Below are positions 25,255 through 33,528 of a stretch of DNA of 64,000 nt, piece by piece. Every line of letters starts with the position of its first letter. Within the stretch, counting starts at the first letter, position 1. Made by a program: the position numbers and the translations under genes. The DNA is from Microvirga sp. (lineage in GTDB: Bacteria; Pseudomonadota; Alphaproteobacteria; Rhizobiales; Beijerinckiaceae): assembly GCF_014699075.1 (NCBI RefSeq), contig NZ_JACXAB010000002.1, forward strand, positions 62,001-126,000, given 5' to 3'. The notes beneath the pieces were generated by a model. The model ran no database searches. It was given only the letters and a program-made list of their open reading frames with translations, and had not been told where the DNA came from.

Positions 25255-26136
25255 ATGGATACCCTTGCTTTCAAGAATGAATCCTCCAACCGCTCGATCA
25301 TCGTAGGGACCCGTACAGGCGGGCAGGGTAAAACCCTCGTATCGCAAGTTCTCCATCACCTGATCAGAGGAACAGGCGCTTCTCTAAGGGTTATGGCCGC
25401 CGACACAGCTGGCGAAGAGGGTAGCGCCACAAAGTCGAAACTCGGCCGCTTCCTCGAAGGTGAGGATACCGTCGAGGAATTGGGCATCGGCGTAAAGATC
25501 AACTCCATTCGCTCCGATGCAACGGCAGCACTTCAATACTGGGATCCTCTTGGCCGCGCGCTTGAGGGAGGGAACGTTCTTGTCGATGTGGGGGCGAATG
25601 TTCTTCCGTCTATCTGGAACTGGGCAGTCGAGATTGATGCCGGACGTGTTTTCGAAGAGGCGCCGCCGATCTGGCTTGTTATCCCCGTCACCGCACAGGC
25701 ACAGAGCTTGGTTGATGCAGCGGATCTGATCCGGCTTGCTGAGAAGAACCGCAGTTACTTGCCAATCGCGCACTACTACGTCGTGTTCAATGAGCAGGAG
25801 GGGAAGTTCGCAACGCTGGAAGACACCGCCGAGTACCAGGACCTGATGAGCCTGCTGGAGGCGGAGAACACCACAAAGGTCAAACTCGAGCGCTGCAAGA
25901 CCTCCGTTTGGTCGAAGATTCAGGGGAATTACATTTCCCTCACGGCGATGAGGAAGTTGGGTTTCCGGGAGTATGGCAGCCGTTTTGGGCTCAGTTCCTT
26001 CATGGCTTCTGCGGCCGAGAAAGATTTTACCGGCTGGCTCCTGGCAACCCAGGACGCATTCCTCGAGGCCAAGCTCATTCCGGCCCATGGTGGGAAGGCG
26101 TCGGCCAGCCAAGGTGAAGTCAGCGTATTTGCCTAG
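25255..26136 (+). CDS. ParA/StbB-like P-loop ATPase
   Basis: A 293-aa protein with an N-terminal Walker A, GTRTGGQGKT (residues 18-27), then MAADTAGEEG (Walker A'-like, about 52-61) and NVLVDVGANV (Walker B-like). The position and overall length fit the ParA/MinD/StbB/TraL group. The signature lysine before GG in ParA-type deviant Walker A is replaced by Thr. The start follows AAAGG. Such ATPases place plasmids in the cell or drive stabilisation (StbB) or transfer (TraL). There is no obvious ParB next to it; small unknown genes flank it on both sides. Confidence 0.65.
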   Translation: MDTLAFKNESSNRSIIVGTRTGGQGKTLVSQVLHHLIRGTGASLRVMAADTAGEEGSATKSKLGRFLEGEDTVEELGIGVKINSIRSDATAALQYWDPLGRALEGGNVLVDVGANVLPSIWNWAVEIDAGRVFEEAPPIWLVIPVTAQAQSLVDAADLIRLAEKNRSYLPIAHYYVVFNEQEGKFATLEDTAEYQDLMSLLEAENTTKVKLERCKTSVWSKIQGNYISLTAMRKLGFREYGSRFGLSSFMASAAEKDFTGWLLATQDAFLEAKLIPAHGGKASASQGEVSVFA

Positions 26137-26143
26137 CGCCTCC

Positions 26144-26686
26144 ATGGATCGAGGACACAAATTCTTCGACGATCTAGCTCGGGATCATCAGGAGGCAGCG
26201 ACCCGGCATGAGCAGATGTGCAGGGAACGGGAACGATCCCTGCTTCATCTCCTAGAGCAGGCCGTGCTGGAGGGCGGGGGGCCACGAGTGGCGGCCGTCA
26301 TCCAGGAACTGGCCGAGGAAGATCGGGAAATCTTAGTCGAGCGTTTTCCCGATCTCCTCTCTAGGCTGACCGCCACGACCGCGCGGGCCGCACCAGGTCC
26401 GGGATTGGATTTGGGAGCTGCATTCCGCGCAATCGAGATTATTCGACAAGCTCGGGATGCCGTCGAAGACCCAGGAACACCGGAACCCAATAGGTTCCCG
26501 ATCAGTCTTCCCGATCTCGTCAAGCTGGCTCAGAAAGGCAGTATTACGGGGGCGAGAGGCTTGGTATCGGCCCGCGCCCGGGCGGCAGCCGAAAAGAGGG
26601 GACTTTTGGCCATCCTTGGGCTGCTGGTCCGAAGACAGCTGTGGTTTTGGTACATACGGTTAAAAAAAGGAGCCGGAACCTGTTGA
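26144..26686 (+). CDS. Hypothetical protein, 180 aa
   Basis: Starts 8 bases after the ParA-like gene, clearly in the same operon. The first about 95 residues are helical and highly charged (RDHQEAATRHEQMCRERERSLLHLLEQAV), a likely coiled coil. The C-terminal end is hydrophobic and basic (GLLAILGLLVRRQLWFWYIR). No family was recognised. A membrane-proximal partner of the ATPase is possible. The terminator hairpin overlaps the stop codon. Confidence 0.55.
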   Translation: MDRGHKFFDDLARDHQEAATRHEQMCRERERSLLHLLEQAVLEGGGPRVAAVIQELAEEDREILVERFPDLLSRLTATTARAAPGPGLDLGAAFRAIEIIRQARDAVEDPGTPEPNRFPISLPDLVKLAQKGSITGARGLVSARARAAAEKRGLLAILGLLVRRQLWFWYIRLKKGAGTC

Positions 26687-26698
26687 AGGCTCCGGCTC
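26662..26698 (-). terminator. Bidirectional terminator between convergent genes
   Basis: GAGCCGGA and TCCGGCTC form an 8-bp stem (26670-26698). On the minus strand a run of seven T follows, making it a strong terminator for the 26711-27880 gene; on the plus strand TTCTC follows. Confidence 0.8.
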
Positions 26699-26710
26699 TT
26701 CTCGTTCCGG

Positions 26711-27880
26711 TCAGTGAACGCCGCTCTCGCGACGCAGGAAGGGCGGAATCTCAAGGTTGTCCTGGCTGACGATCGTCACGTGATCCGCGATCTGCGCTGC
26801 AGGACCGAATGGATCTTCGTCGTCAAAGATGCTTGCGTCCGGCTGGCCCGACTGTGCGAAATTAGTGGCCGAGAGGCTTGAGGCCGTCTCAAGAACAACC
26901 ACAGTTCCGTGATCGGCAGCGAGCAGCTCTGTCTCGGGAGACGTCATCTGCTCAAGGCGCTGATCGAGGGCGCCATGATAGCCACCCTCCCAGGCCTGGC
27001 GAAGCGGCCCCTCAACATAAGGGCAAGCGGTGAGGGGTTCACCGGCAAGTGCCGTCTGCGCACCTTCGGCACGCGCCTTCTGCATGAAAATCCCGTCAGG
27101 GGAGAAGGAGGGCGCCTCGTCCTGAGCAGGCGCAGTGGTTGAGCCGAGTTCTTCATCAGGGGAATTGAAATCGGCGACGTCGCTCGAGGTGTCAGAGGTA
27201 AGCTCGGCTGGGGCAGCCGACAGAGGAGCGTCCTCGGCCGGCGGAACGGCGGTGGGGATCTGAGCTTCCTTCGCAGAGACATCGCCCGTGGACACAACGG
27301 CATCCTGAACCGGAGAAGTGACGGAGCCGACCGAGTCAGCGGGAGCGTCAGCCGTCCCGCTGGTCTCCTCGGCAGTGCCCTCAACGCCAGCCTTGTGCCC
27401 CTTGAGGTAGGCTTCCTGGGCGGAAGGGCGCTTATACAGGTTCAGGTCCGGCTCCTGGCCGGCGATTCCGTCATCGTAACCCTTCTGATAGGCGCTGCGG
27501 GAACGGGGCTGGTCCTCCCCGTAGGGGTTGTTCGGGGCCGGGGTCGCCGAAACGCGAGCGGTGGATGAAGCCTCGCCAGTGATAGCGGTTGGTTGTGCGG
27601 AGGGGAGATCGGTTGTGGTGATCTCGATGTCGCCGATGAGCCCAAGGTCGACAAGCACCGTCACTCGCTTCTGGATGAGATCGTCGAAAGCCGGACGGGC
27701 GAGGCCAGTTGTGGTCGTCACGGAAAGCGCAAGCTCAGAATAGCTGTGCTCGGCGCTCGCCAGATTGCTTTGAGCCGCTGCAACCTCGCGCTGGAGGCGA
27801 TCCAGATGCCTCTGGGCCAACAGGACGGCGATGTGAGACTGTTCACCCTGCGAGACAAGAGCCAGGATGTCTTTATTCAT
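26711..27880 (-). CDS. Protein with two ribosome-modulation-factor-like segments
   Basis: A 389-aa protein. Residues about 15-50 form a predicted coiled coil. The middle is a long low-complexity acidic/Ala/Pro region. Two short segments resemble the RMF fold: about 129-168 (AYQKGYDDGIAGQ ... AYLKGHKAG) and, more clearly, about 268-310 (RAEGAQTALAG ... CPYVEGPLRQAWEGGYHGAL), matching the RMF pattern CPY-x5-R-x2-W-x2-G-x3-A. RMF inactivates ribosomes by forming 100S dimers in stationary phase. Here the motif is embedded in a much larger protein, so ribosome binding is only a hypothesis. Monocistronic, with its own terminator. Confidence 0.6.
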   Translation of the reverse strand: MNKDILALVSQGEQSHIAVLLAQRHLDRLQREVAAAQSNLASAEHSYSELALSVTTTTGLARPAFDDLIQKRVTVLVDLGLIGDIEITTTDLPSAQPTAITGEASSTARVSATPAPNNPYGEDQPRSRSAYQKGYDDGIAGQEPDLNLYKRPSAQEAYLKGHKAGVEGTAEETSGTADAPADSVGSVTSPVQDAVVSTGDVSAKEAQIPTAVPPAEDAPLSAAPAELTSDTSSDVADFNSPDEELGSTTAPAQDEAPSFSPDGIFMQKARAEGAQTALAGEPLTACPYVEGPLRQAWEGGYHGALDQRLEQMTSPETELLAADHGTVVVLETASSLSATNFAQSGQPDASIFDDEDPFGPAAQIADHVTIVSQDNLEIPPFLRRESGVH

Positions 27881-28167
27881 GTGTTACTCCCTAGTTTTGG
27901 GGATTGAGAGAATTCGCTACGTGCAGTGAGCTTAGGAAAGGGGATTTGCCTACGCCTGCTCCCGAGTTGAAACTCGCAGAAGAGCCAAAGCGCTTCAGGG
28001 GTTTGCTCTGGTCATATTCAGTTGAATTCAGGAGAAATCTTTTGAGTTTTGCCTCGCTACGGCCGGTGTAGAGTATGAGATCTCCGGCCTGCAACGTGCT
28101 GAAATGCGGACTGAGCCGTTGCCCGTAATTCGCGGAATTAGGCTTTAAGTAACCCGAATTAAGGAGT

Positions 28168-28440
28168 ATGCCTAAGCTTAAGGCACTTACTTCGGATTCC
28201 ACCATGCACAACAAGGGCCCGGAAGACGATTCCTGGAATTCGTGGATTGCCGCTGTCGTCGGCGCAGTAGCGGCCGGCATCGCTATCGGAATCTACCATG
28301 CCTGTGGAATTCTCACGAATAGAGGTCTCCGCCAGATAACCGGGGCGCTAGAGACCGATATGGTGATAGGTGCTGCCGGGGGTGCGTTCGCTTTTGGCGT
28401 GATTGCTGTTCTGCGGAACAGGTTTTGGCGACGGCGCTAG
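28168..28440 (+). CDS. Small membrane protein, 90 aa
   Basis: Two hydrophobic helices (about 27-47, IAAVVGAVAAGIAIGIY, and 68-83, GAAGGAFAFGVIAVL) with a basic C-terminus (RNRFWRRR). Its ATG follows AAGGAG with an unusually short spacing, overlapping a GAATTAAGG element; another GAATTAGG copy is at 28135. The next ATG (28204) is an alternative start. The family is not recognised. Confidence 0.5.
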   Translation: MPKLKALTSDSTMHNKGPEDDSWNSWIAAVVGAVAAGIAIGIYHACGILTNRGLRQITGALETDMVIGAAGGAFAFGVIAVLRNRFWRRR

Positions 28441-28530
28441 CAGGCTCTTTCGTGCCCTCCGTGGGACTCGGCCGGTTTGAAATCCTTTGGCTAAGAGCTT
28501 AAATGGCAAGGTTTCCGTTAGGGCTCCTCC

Positions 28531-29286
28531 ATGAACACCGCGCTCGCGGCTAGTGCCGCTTTTCTCCTCTTCGTTGCCACCGCGAACGCACAGGGCGTGT
28601 CAGCGCCGGGCACAGAGAGCAGGATCCGCTATAAACCAGGGTGGGTGGAGGCAACCTGTGAGTTGCACAAACTGAATTTTGAAGAGGCAGAGAAGCGTAA
28701 GGACGAGAAGCGAGCGTTCTTCGACCAGCCCTATCCGGCGGAACTTGAAGGCTATGCCCCAAAGCCCTTCGAATATGCCGAGCATCTCCTGACGGGCGTC
28801 CCGTGTTTTGATGAACCTCCGGCCGAGTTGGACCTCCCAGCCGGGTTCCGATGCCGCCTGGATCGAATGATTTTTAGAGATCCCGAGAGCGGCAAGCAGT
28901 TGAAGGCAACCGGGGGGAATTTCGAATTTGTGTTCGTCTACCTCGATCCGACAGACGAGACGGTGGAGACCAAGCCTCGGCCACTGAAGGAGGGCAGCCC
29001 CAATGTCGTCGGCTGGGTTTCAGTGAGGGGGCAACTGGATGGGAAGTCGTATACGGTCGTCCGCCACTGGATGGATGGCAGTCCCGCCGAGGGGACAGCC
29101 TCCCGTGAGACGAACCCGCAGGATCCTGATGATGCCGTCCTTCCGGCGGGTGAGTTGCCGTTCGTAACTAAGGCAAACGCATCGATGTTCGTCATCGACC
29201 TCAAGAACGATATGCCGATCGTGAAGGAGCTGACAGGCGGCCCGCTGAAGGAATATCAGTTCATTCCACACGGGTGTCAGGGGTAG
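28531..29286 (+). CDS. Hypothetical exported protein, 251 aa
   Basis: A typical cleaved signal peptide (MNTALAASAAFLLFVATANA, cleavage after about residue 20) is followed by a mature domain with four Cys (ATCELHK, GVPCFDE, FRCRLD, PHGCQG), probably forming disulfides in the periplasm. Several beta strands and acidic loops are visible. The family is not recognised. It stands upstream of, and converges on, the PL7 lyase gene. Confidence 0.65.
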   Translation: MNTALAASAAFLLFVATANAQGVSAPGTESRIRYKPGWVEATCELHKLNFEEAEKRKDEKRAFFDQPYPAELEGYAPKPFEYAEHLLTGVPCFDEPPAELDLPAGFRCRLDRMIFRDPESGKQLKATGGNFEFVFVYLDPTDETVETKPRPLKEGSPNVVGWVSVRGQLDGKSYTVVRHWMDGSPAEGTASRETNPQDPDDAVLPAGELPFVTKANASMFVIDLKNDMPIVKELTGGPLKEYQFIPHGCQG

Positions 29287-29309
29287 GGCAGGAGCCTGCC
29301 CTCCCGTTC

Positions 29310-30650
29310 TCAGATGACGAAGAAGTCCTTGTGCGTCAGGGCCAGACCCTTGGTGACTTGGGCAAATTCGACAGCAAGCTTGGAACCCGAGCCGTCACAG
29401 TCATAGGAGAGCACACCCGTCTTCTTGTTATAGACGATGTAGTCGTTCTTATCTTGCGCCCGGGATCCGACGACAAAGAACTCCTTCTTCAACTGGGCGG
29501 GCTTGGACCCGGTGCCGGATACAAGCTTGGTGAAGATGGCGTTGTCCAGATGAATGCGGTCGCTCTTCACGTTGTAGTCGACGATCTTGTCGAAGTTGAA
29601 GGACCTGTTCTCCGATGCCGAGGCAAGCACGGTATCAAACACGAAGATGTCTGACCCGGTGCCGCCCGTCAGTTTGTCGTTGCCGCTCTTCCCGTTGACC
29701 GTGTCGTTCCCGCGGAGCGCATCGATGGTGTCGTTGCCATCCGTGCCCTTGATCGTGTTCTTGGCGTTCGTGCCCTTTAGCACCTTGCCGGCCTCAGGCT
29801 TAGGCTGGGGTTCGGCTTTAGGCTCCGGCTCGCTTTTCGGCTGGAGCTGGACGGCGGGAGGCTGCGGCACGTCAAGCTGCTGCACTGGGGGCACATACCC
29901 GCCAAAGTCCGGGGGCGTCGTGTCGCCCGTGTGGTTGAACGACAGGGCGTAGAAGGAGGTCTGACCGTAACCCGTGCCCTGGGTCTCGTTCGTGCCCAGG
30001 TAGGTGCCTGCCTTGAAGTAGAGGGTGTCGGTTAGCCATGCGCTGTTGATGGCGTCCGAGGCGGTGTAGACCTTGCCGTCGACATAAAGCGTGACGACAA
30101 TCTTCTCGGCAGTGGCGTTGATGCTGTAGGAGAATTTCTCGTTCAGCGAGACGCTTGGGGGCTTCCCGTCGACGTCCTTGAAATAGAACTTGGTTTCCTT
30201 GCCTGTCGCGCCCGCGATGTCGTTCACGAAGTACATGGTACCATTGTCCCAGTACAGGCGGGCGAGCTCGTCGCTTTTGCCGTGGATCTGGCCGACCACG
30301 ACCTTGCCATGAGCACCGCTGAACAGGGTCGGCACCTCGTCGATCTCGAGCGTCGCCTTCATGAAGCCACCCGTCGCGATGCTCCAGGCTGCATTGCTGG
30401 TGCTGTTCATCTCGCGCAGCTCCGAGCGGGCGTACTTCGATCCGCTGGTGGTCGCGCCATCGACCGCGGCCCGGAAGACCATGGCGCCGTCGGATGCGGT
30501 GAAGTAGGAACTGCCATTCTGATAGCCGGCGAGGTTCTTTACCTCGTAAGCGGAGCCGCCAATGCCACCGGTGGAGTCCACGGGAAGGGTGATCTTCCAG
30601 TTCGTGAGGTCGAAGTTCCCGCTAGGAGCAGTTTGAGAATTAAGAGTCAT
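29310..30650 (-). CDS. Alginate lyase (polysaccharide lyase family 7) with RTX repeats
   Basis: A 446-aa protein. Residues about 10-235 form a PL7 (alginate lyase 2) domain with all three signature motifs: RSELRE at 75-80, QIH at 121-123 and YFKAGTY at 211-217; in the family, Arg, His and Tyr from these motifs bind the acidic group and catalyse beta-elimination. A Pro/Lys/Glu-rich linker (about 255-300) joins it to RTX nonapeptides (GTDGNDTIDALRGNDTVNG, GNDKLTGGTGSD) at 310-350. With no N-terminal signal peptide, secretion by a type I exporter is expected, but none is in the window. It could degrade algal or own-matrix alginate. Confidence 0.88.
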   Translation of the reverse strand: MTLNSQTAPSGNFDLTNWKITLPVDSTGGIGGSAYEVKNLAGYQNGSSYFTASDGAMVFRAAVDGATTSGSKYARSELREMNSTSNAAWSIATGGFMKATLEIDEVPTLFSGAHGKVVVGQIHGKSDELARLYWDNGTMYFVNDIAGATGKETKFYFKDVDGKPPSVSLNEKFSYSINATAEKIVVTLYVDGKVYTASDAINSAWLTDTLYFKAGTYLGTNETQGTGYGQTSFYALSFNHTGDTTPPDFGGYVPPVQQLDVPQPPAVQLQPKSEPEPKAEPQPKPEAGKVLKGTNAKNTIKGTDGNDTIDALRGNDTVNGKSGNDKLTGGTGSDIFVFDTVLASASENRSFNFDKIVDYNVKSDRIHLDNAIFTKLVSGTGSKPAQLKKEFFVVGSRAQDKNDYIVYNKKTGVLSYDCDGSGSKLAVEFAQVTKGLALTHKDFFVI

Positions 30651-30802
30651 GGTGACGCCGGATGCTGATTGAATTCAGATTACGGCATGAGCGTTTCGCG
30701 AGCCTGTCCTTCCCTTGAGTAAGGTTACTGGCGCACGGATGGGCGCTATCCACGTCGAGCAGTCCGTCCCAGTGGTCTAAATCTCAGATCCGATGCCCGG
30801 CA

Positions 30803-30832
30803 AAGAAAAAGCGCCTCTTAGAAGGCGCTTTT
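30803..30832 (-). terminator. Terminator of the small Cys-rich gene
   Basis: GCGCCT and AGGCGC arms are read on the minus strand as AGCGCCTTCTAAGAGGCGCT, followed by TTTTC. It lies 42 bases after the stop codon at 30874. Confidence 0.85.
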
Positions 30833-30873
30833 CAACGTGCGTTAGGCTCGGTTGAGGGAGAGAGCAGCGCGAA

Positions 30874-31044
30874 TTAGCAGTTGCCGCTGCGGCCACCCTG
30901 CTTGCAACCTGCAGCGCGGCCGCCGCAGCGGGACCCGTCCTTCGCATAATCATACGAATTCGTGCAGGCATTCGCAGGGGTGAGGGACACGATAGGCGAG
31001 AAGATGAAAGCCGTTCCGAAGGCAAAGGCGAGGAGGAGTTTCAT
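30874..31044 (-). CDS. Small secreted cysteine-rich protein, 56 aa
   Basis: A short open frame with a good ribosome site context and a strong downstream terminator. Its first about 25 residues are a signal peptide (MKLLLAFAFGTAFIFS ... TPANA), and the mature part, about 31 residues, has four Cys, several Gly and Arg, and CGGRAAG and QGGRSG segments. Probably a small periplasmic or extracellular peptide. The family is not firmly recognised; similar short Gly/Arg/Cys proteins occur in Rhizobiales genomes. Confidence 0.65.
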   Translation of the reverse strand: MKLLLAFAFGTAFIFSPIVSLTPANACTNSYDYAKDGSRCGGRAAGCKQGGRSGNC

Positions 31045-31190
31045 AAAGATTGAACCTGAAGGGCTGGAGTGAACGTGCGAAAGTGCCAGGAGAGACTAGC
31101 TGGCCAAGATCAGCATCTGCTTTGTCTCCGCCACAATCAAGCCACAATTTGGGTTGGGCAGGTGGAACTTTCTAGGCATGCAGGTTTCTA

Positions 31191-32360
31191 TCAACATCCA
31201 GACGCGGATCGGATCCTCTCAATCCGGATGCCTTCTGAGGTTTGGACAACGCTCACCGTTGCCTCGCCATTGCACGGCTTTCGCCCACTTCGATAGCGGT
31301 ACCGGACCTTCACCTGCATTGGACCTGCCTGGTCGGCCGACAGCAGCTTGAGTGGCTCGTCGAGGGAACCGTAGAACTTGGTCAGGGCTTGAGCTGTGAA
31401 TGGGCCACTCTCCTGCTTCTCCGCAATCACTCGAGCCGACGCTCCTCGACCATCCCCTCGCTCGAGTGCTCCGTAGAATTCGCTCACCAGGCCCACAGCC
31501 GTTGCCGATCCGGACGCCGTCGGCTCAGAGGCCGAGGATCCCCGGTTCTCCGGTGGTGTCCATCCAGCAAGCATCTCGGCGGCAATGGCTGGGTAAAGTG
31601 CGGCATCGTTGCCAGAAAGTCGGACCTTCAGGAGGCGGACGGAAGGCTCGACGGCAGGATCTCCGATCAGGAACACGAGACCATGGGTAGTGAGGGATGA
31701 AACAGGTCCGTCGCCACCCGAGCCGAGCCCGTTGCGTCCGCTCGGAGTCGTATAGCTCACCACATCCTGAGCGAGATGCCGGACCTGGTCTGATGGCCAG
31801 GGTGCAAAGACATAGGCGGTCGCATCGTCCATGCCTTCATCCCTGACACCTTCGGCGAATGAGCGGGCCTGTGGGAAGACGCGTGCAGCGATCCGAGCGA
31901 CGGCAAAGCGTCCTGAGGTCCCACCTTCCGAGAACTGTCGGACGATCTGCGGTCCCGTCCAGGGGTCGTCTAAGTTCGCAGGGGCGTCGGGAGGGGTGAC
32001 GTATAGAGCGTCTCCGTCACTCCCTGACACGGCTCTGCAGGACCAGCCTCTTGGGGCGAGAACGCCGCCACGGCCCGATGGATTGGCTGTGTAATAGGCC
32101 AGTTTCTGAGCCGTTCCTCCGGGAATGAGGAGCCTTGCTGTTTTTGGAAGGGCAGGCGGCTCACGCAAGCCCATCTGTCCGTCCTGAGGACATCCTATGA
32201 GAGGCACTTCAGCACTGGTTAAGGAGGTTTGCGTCTGTGTGTCAGGAAGGGTTTGCTGGAACGCCTCCACCAACTCCATGGCAGTTTCGCCGGCACCTGC
32301 TGTGGATGCAAAAAGGGAGGCGGCGGCAATGGTGGATGCAATTCGGATCGATGATCTCAC
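31191..32360 (-). CDS. Hypothetical exported protein, 389 aa
   Basis: Starts with GTG at 32360. The signal peptide is clear (IRIASTIAAASLFASTAGA, about 24 residues). The mature protein has three Cys (IGCPQ, GWSCRA, SASGC) and Gly/Ser-rich loops. A repeated DPWTG/DPAVEP style is present. Not recognised. It is monocistronic, in a region of secreted proteins. Its promoter probably lies in 32361-32742. Confidence 0.6.
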   Translation of the reverse strand: MRSSIRIASTIAAASLFASTAGAGETAMELVEAFQQTLPDTQTQTSLTSAEVPLIGCPQDGQMGLREPPALPKTARLLIPGGTAQKLAYYTANPSGRGGVLAPRGWSCRAVSGSDGDALYVTPPDAPANLDDPWTGPQIVRQFSEGGTSGRFAVARIAARVFPQARSFAEGVRDEGMDDATAYVFAPWPSDQVRHLAQDVVSYTTPSGRNGLGSGGDGPVSSLTTHGLVFLIGDPAVEPSVRLLKVRLSGNDAALYPAIAAEMLAGWTPPENRGSSASEPTASGSATAVGLVSEFYGALERGDGRGASARVIAEKQESGPFTAQALTKFYGSLDEPLKLLSADQAGPMQVKVRYRYRSGRKPCNGEATVSVVQTSEGIRIERIRSASGC

Positions 32361-32546
32361 GGAACGCTCTTCAGCCTAGAGGCGATAAGGAACACGCTAG
32401 TCGAGATCGCGCACCCCGCCAATGAGGAGCGATTGGGGTTGCAGTGGGTGGGAACGAGACGAGGGACGGCTCTGGCGTAGCCGGGCCGAACCCCAAAGGC
32501 CTTTCGGGACGTAAGGAGCACCATTCTGGCAATGCGCGGTGAACCC

Positions 32547-32582
32547 AAAAAGAGAGCGCCCGCTTGATCAGCTGGGCGCTCT
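32547..32582 (-). terminator. Terminator downstream of the DUF882 gene
   Basis: AGAGCGCCC and GGGCGCTCT form a perfect 9-bp stem with a 12-base loop. On the minus strand the T run is CTTTTTGG. It is about 160 bases beyond the stop at 32743. Confidence 0.75.
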
Positions 32583-32681
32583 AAGATGCGACCTGTAGGG
32601 GCAAACAAACGGGTCGGTTGACATCTTCTAAGATGCGACACAGAATCTGTACAGTAGAGAGTTAATAACGAAGCCGTTATT
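32580..32681. repeat. Direct repeats and palindromes in a 380-bp gap
   Basis: TCTAAGATGCGAC occurs twice (32580-32592, 32627-32639). The second copy is part of a palindrome, CATCTTCTAAGATG (32622-32635). A promoter-like TTGACA (32618-32623) with CAGAAT 17 bases later points to the plus strand, and AATAACG/CGTTATT (32664-32681) follows. The cluster suggests an operator or the remnant end of a mobile element. No ORF of note lies downstream on the plus strand. Confidence 0.45.
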
Positions 32682-32742
32682 CCCTTGCATGAGCCTGCGG
32701 CCTGCAAGCACATACCCCTTTTGGGTTAATCATTCGGAGATG

Positions 32743-33453
32743 TTACCCGACCCAACTACGGATTTCGCCCGTATCGACGTGGGTAAAATTCCTATATTTT
32801 CCAATTCCTCCTATGCCTATAGCTTTAGCATATTTGGCGATCGTCTCGGCCGGCACCTTGTTCACAACGATATCCGAGGCCTGCGAGTGCATATGGAGCG
32901 AGTTGATAGCTGAGCCCTCATCCCGGAGCATGTCGTTAGTCTTCTTGGTGCGGAAGCCAGAGGTGATAATGATAGGCTGTTCAAAACCGATGCGGTGCTG
33001 GATCGCCCAGAGTAGATGAAACAGCTTGGGATCCATTGCCATCGTGACCTTTTCTCGCCAGTCGCGCAGCATGTGGCAGAGTTGGGAGTAGGCCGGTTTG
33101 TCGTAAACGCCCTCTTTCCAGAAGACCGTCTTTATTTCCTCGTTGGTGTCGTAGTTGACCAGCCAGAGGCCGCGGTGCGCCGGCAGGCCTGCCTGAGTTA
33201 ATGGGGCTTTTGCCGTCATCGAGGCAAGATCGGTGTTCTTCATATCGTTCGACAGTTGGGGCGCCTCCGCCGAGGGCTCGAACTGGAAGGAGGGCATCTC
33301 GAGGTGCTCGGGCCCGGCCAGAGGTGGGATCAACTGGGTGCCCACCGGGAAAGCGACCTGAGCGCGGGCAAGCGAGCTGTGACCCAAGCTGGCGGAAGCT
33401 GCGAGGCCAGCCAGCATTTGACGGCGACTAAGCATGGAACGTCCTGGTTTCAT
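32743..33453 (-). CDS. Tat-exported DUF882/YcbK-type (M15) peptidase
   Basis: A 236-aa protein with a twin-arginine signal (SRRQMLAGLAASASL, residues about 9-25). The C-terminal half has the DUF882/M15 pattern: IIITSGFRTKKTNDML, SLHMHSQASDIVV (H-x-x-x-x-x-D-like metal-binding) and FTHVDTGEIRSW. These enzymes act on cell-wall peptidoglycan cross-links or stem peptides. The Tat signal means export of the folded protein. Alone between other secreted proteins and the SNF2 helicase. It could loosen the wall for pilus or transfer apparatus assembly; this is inference. Confidence 0.8.
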   Translation of the reverse strand: MKPGRSMLSRRQMLAGLAASASLGHSSLARAQVAFPVGTQLIPPLAGPEHLEMPSFQFEPSAEAPQLSNDMKNTDLASMTAKAPLTQAGLPAHRGLWLVNYDTNEEIKTVFWKEGVYDKPAYSQLCHMLRDWREKVTMAMDPKLFHLLWAIQHRIGFEQPIIITSGFRTKKTNDMLRDEGSAINSLHMHSQASDIVVNKVPAETIAKYAKAIGIGGIGKYRNFTHVDTGEIRSWVG

Positions 33454-33528
33454 GATTCGAGAACTTCGGTTCCCGTTTTTGGTTGTTGAATTATTCCGGA
33501 AACTACCAGCGTTTTATTTCGGGTGCAA

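Noticed and set aside
27891..28280. 129-aa minus-strand frame near 28 kb
   Set aside because: It overlaps the small plus-strand membrane protein, has no ribosome site and reads as low-complexity Ser/Leu sequence. It remains possible but is not supported.
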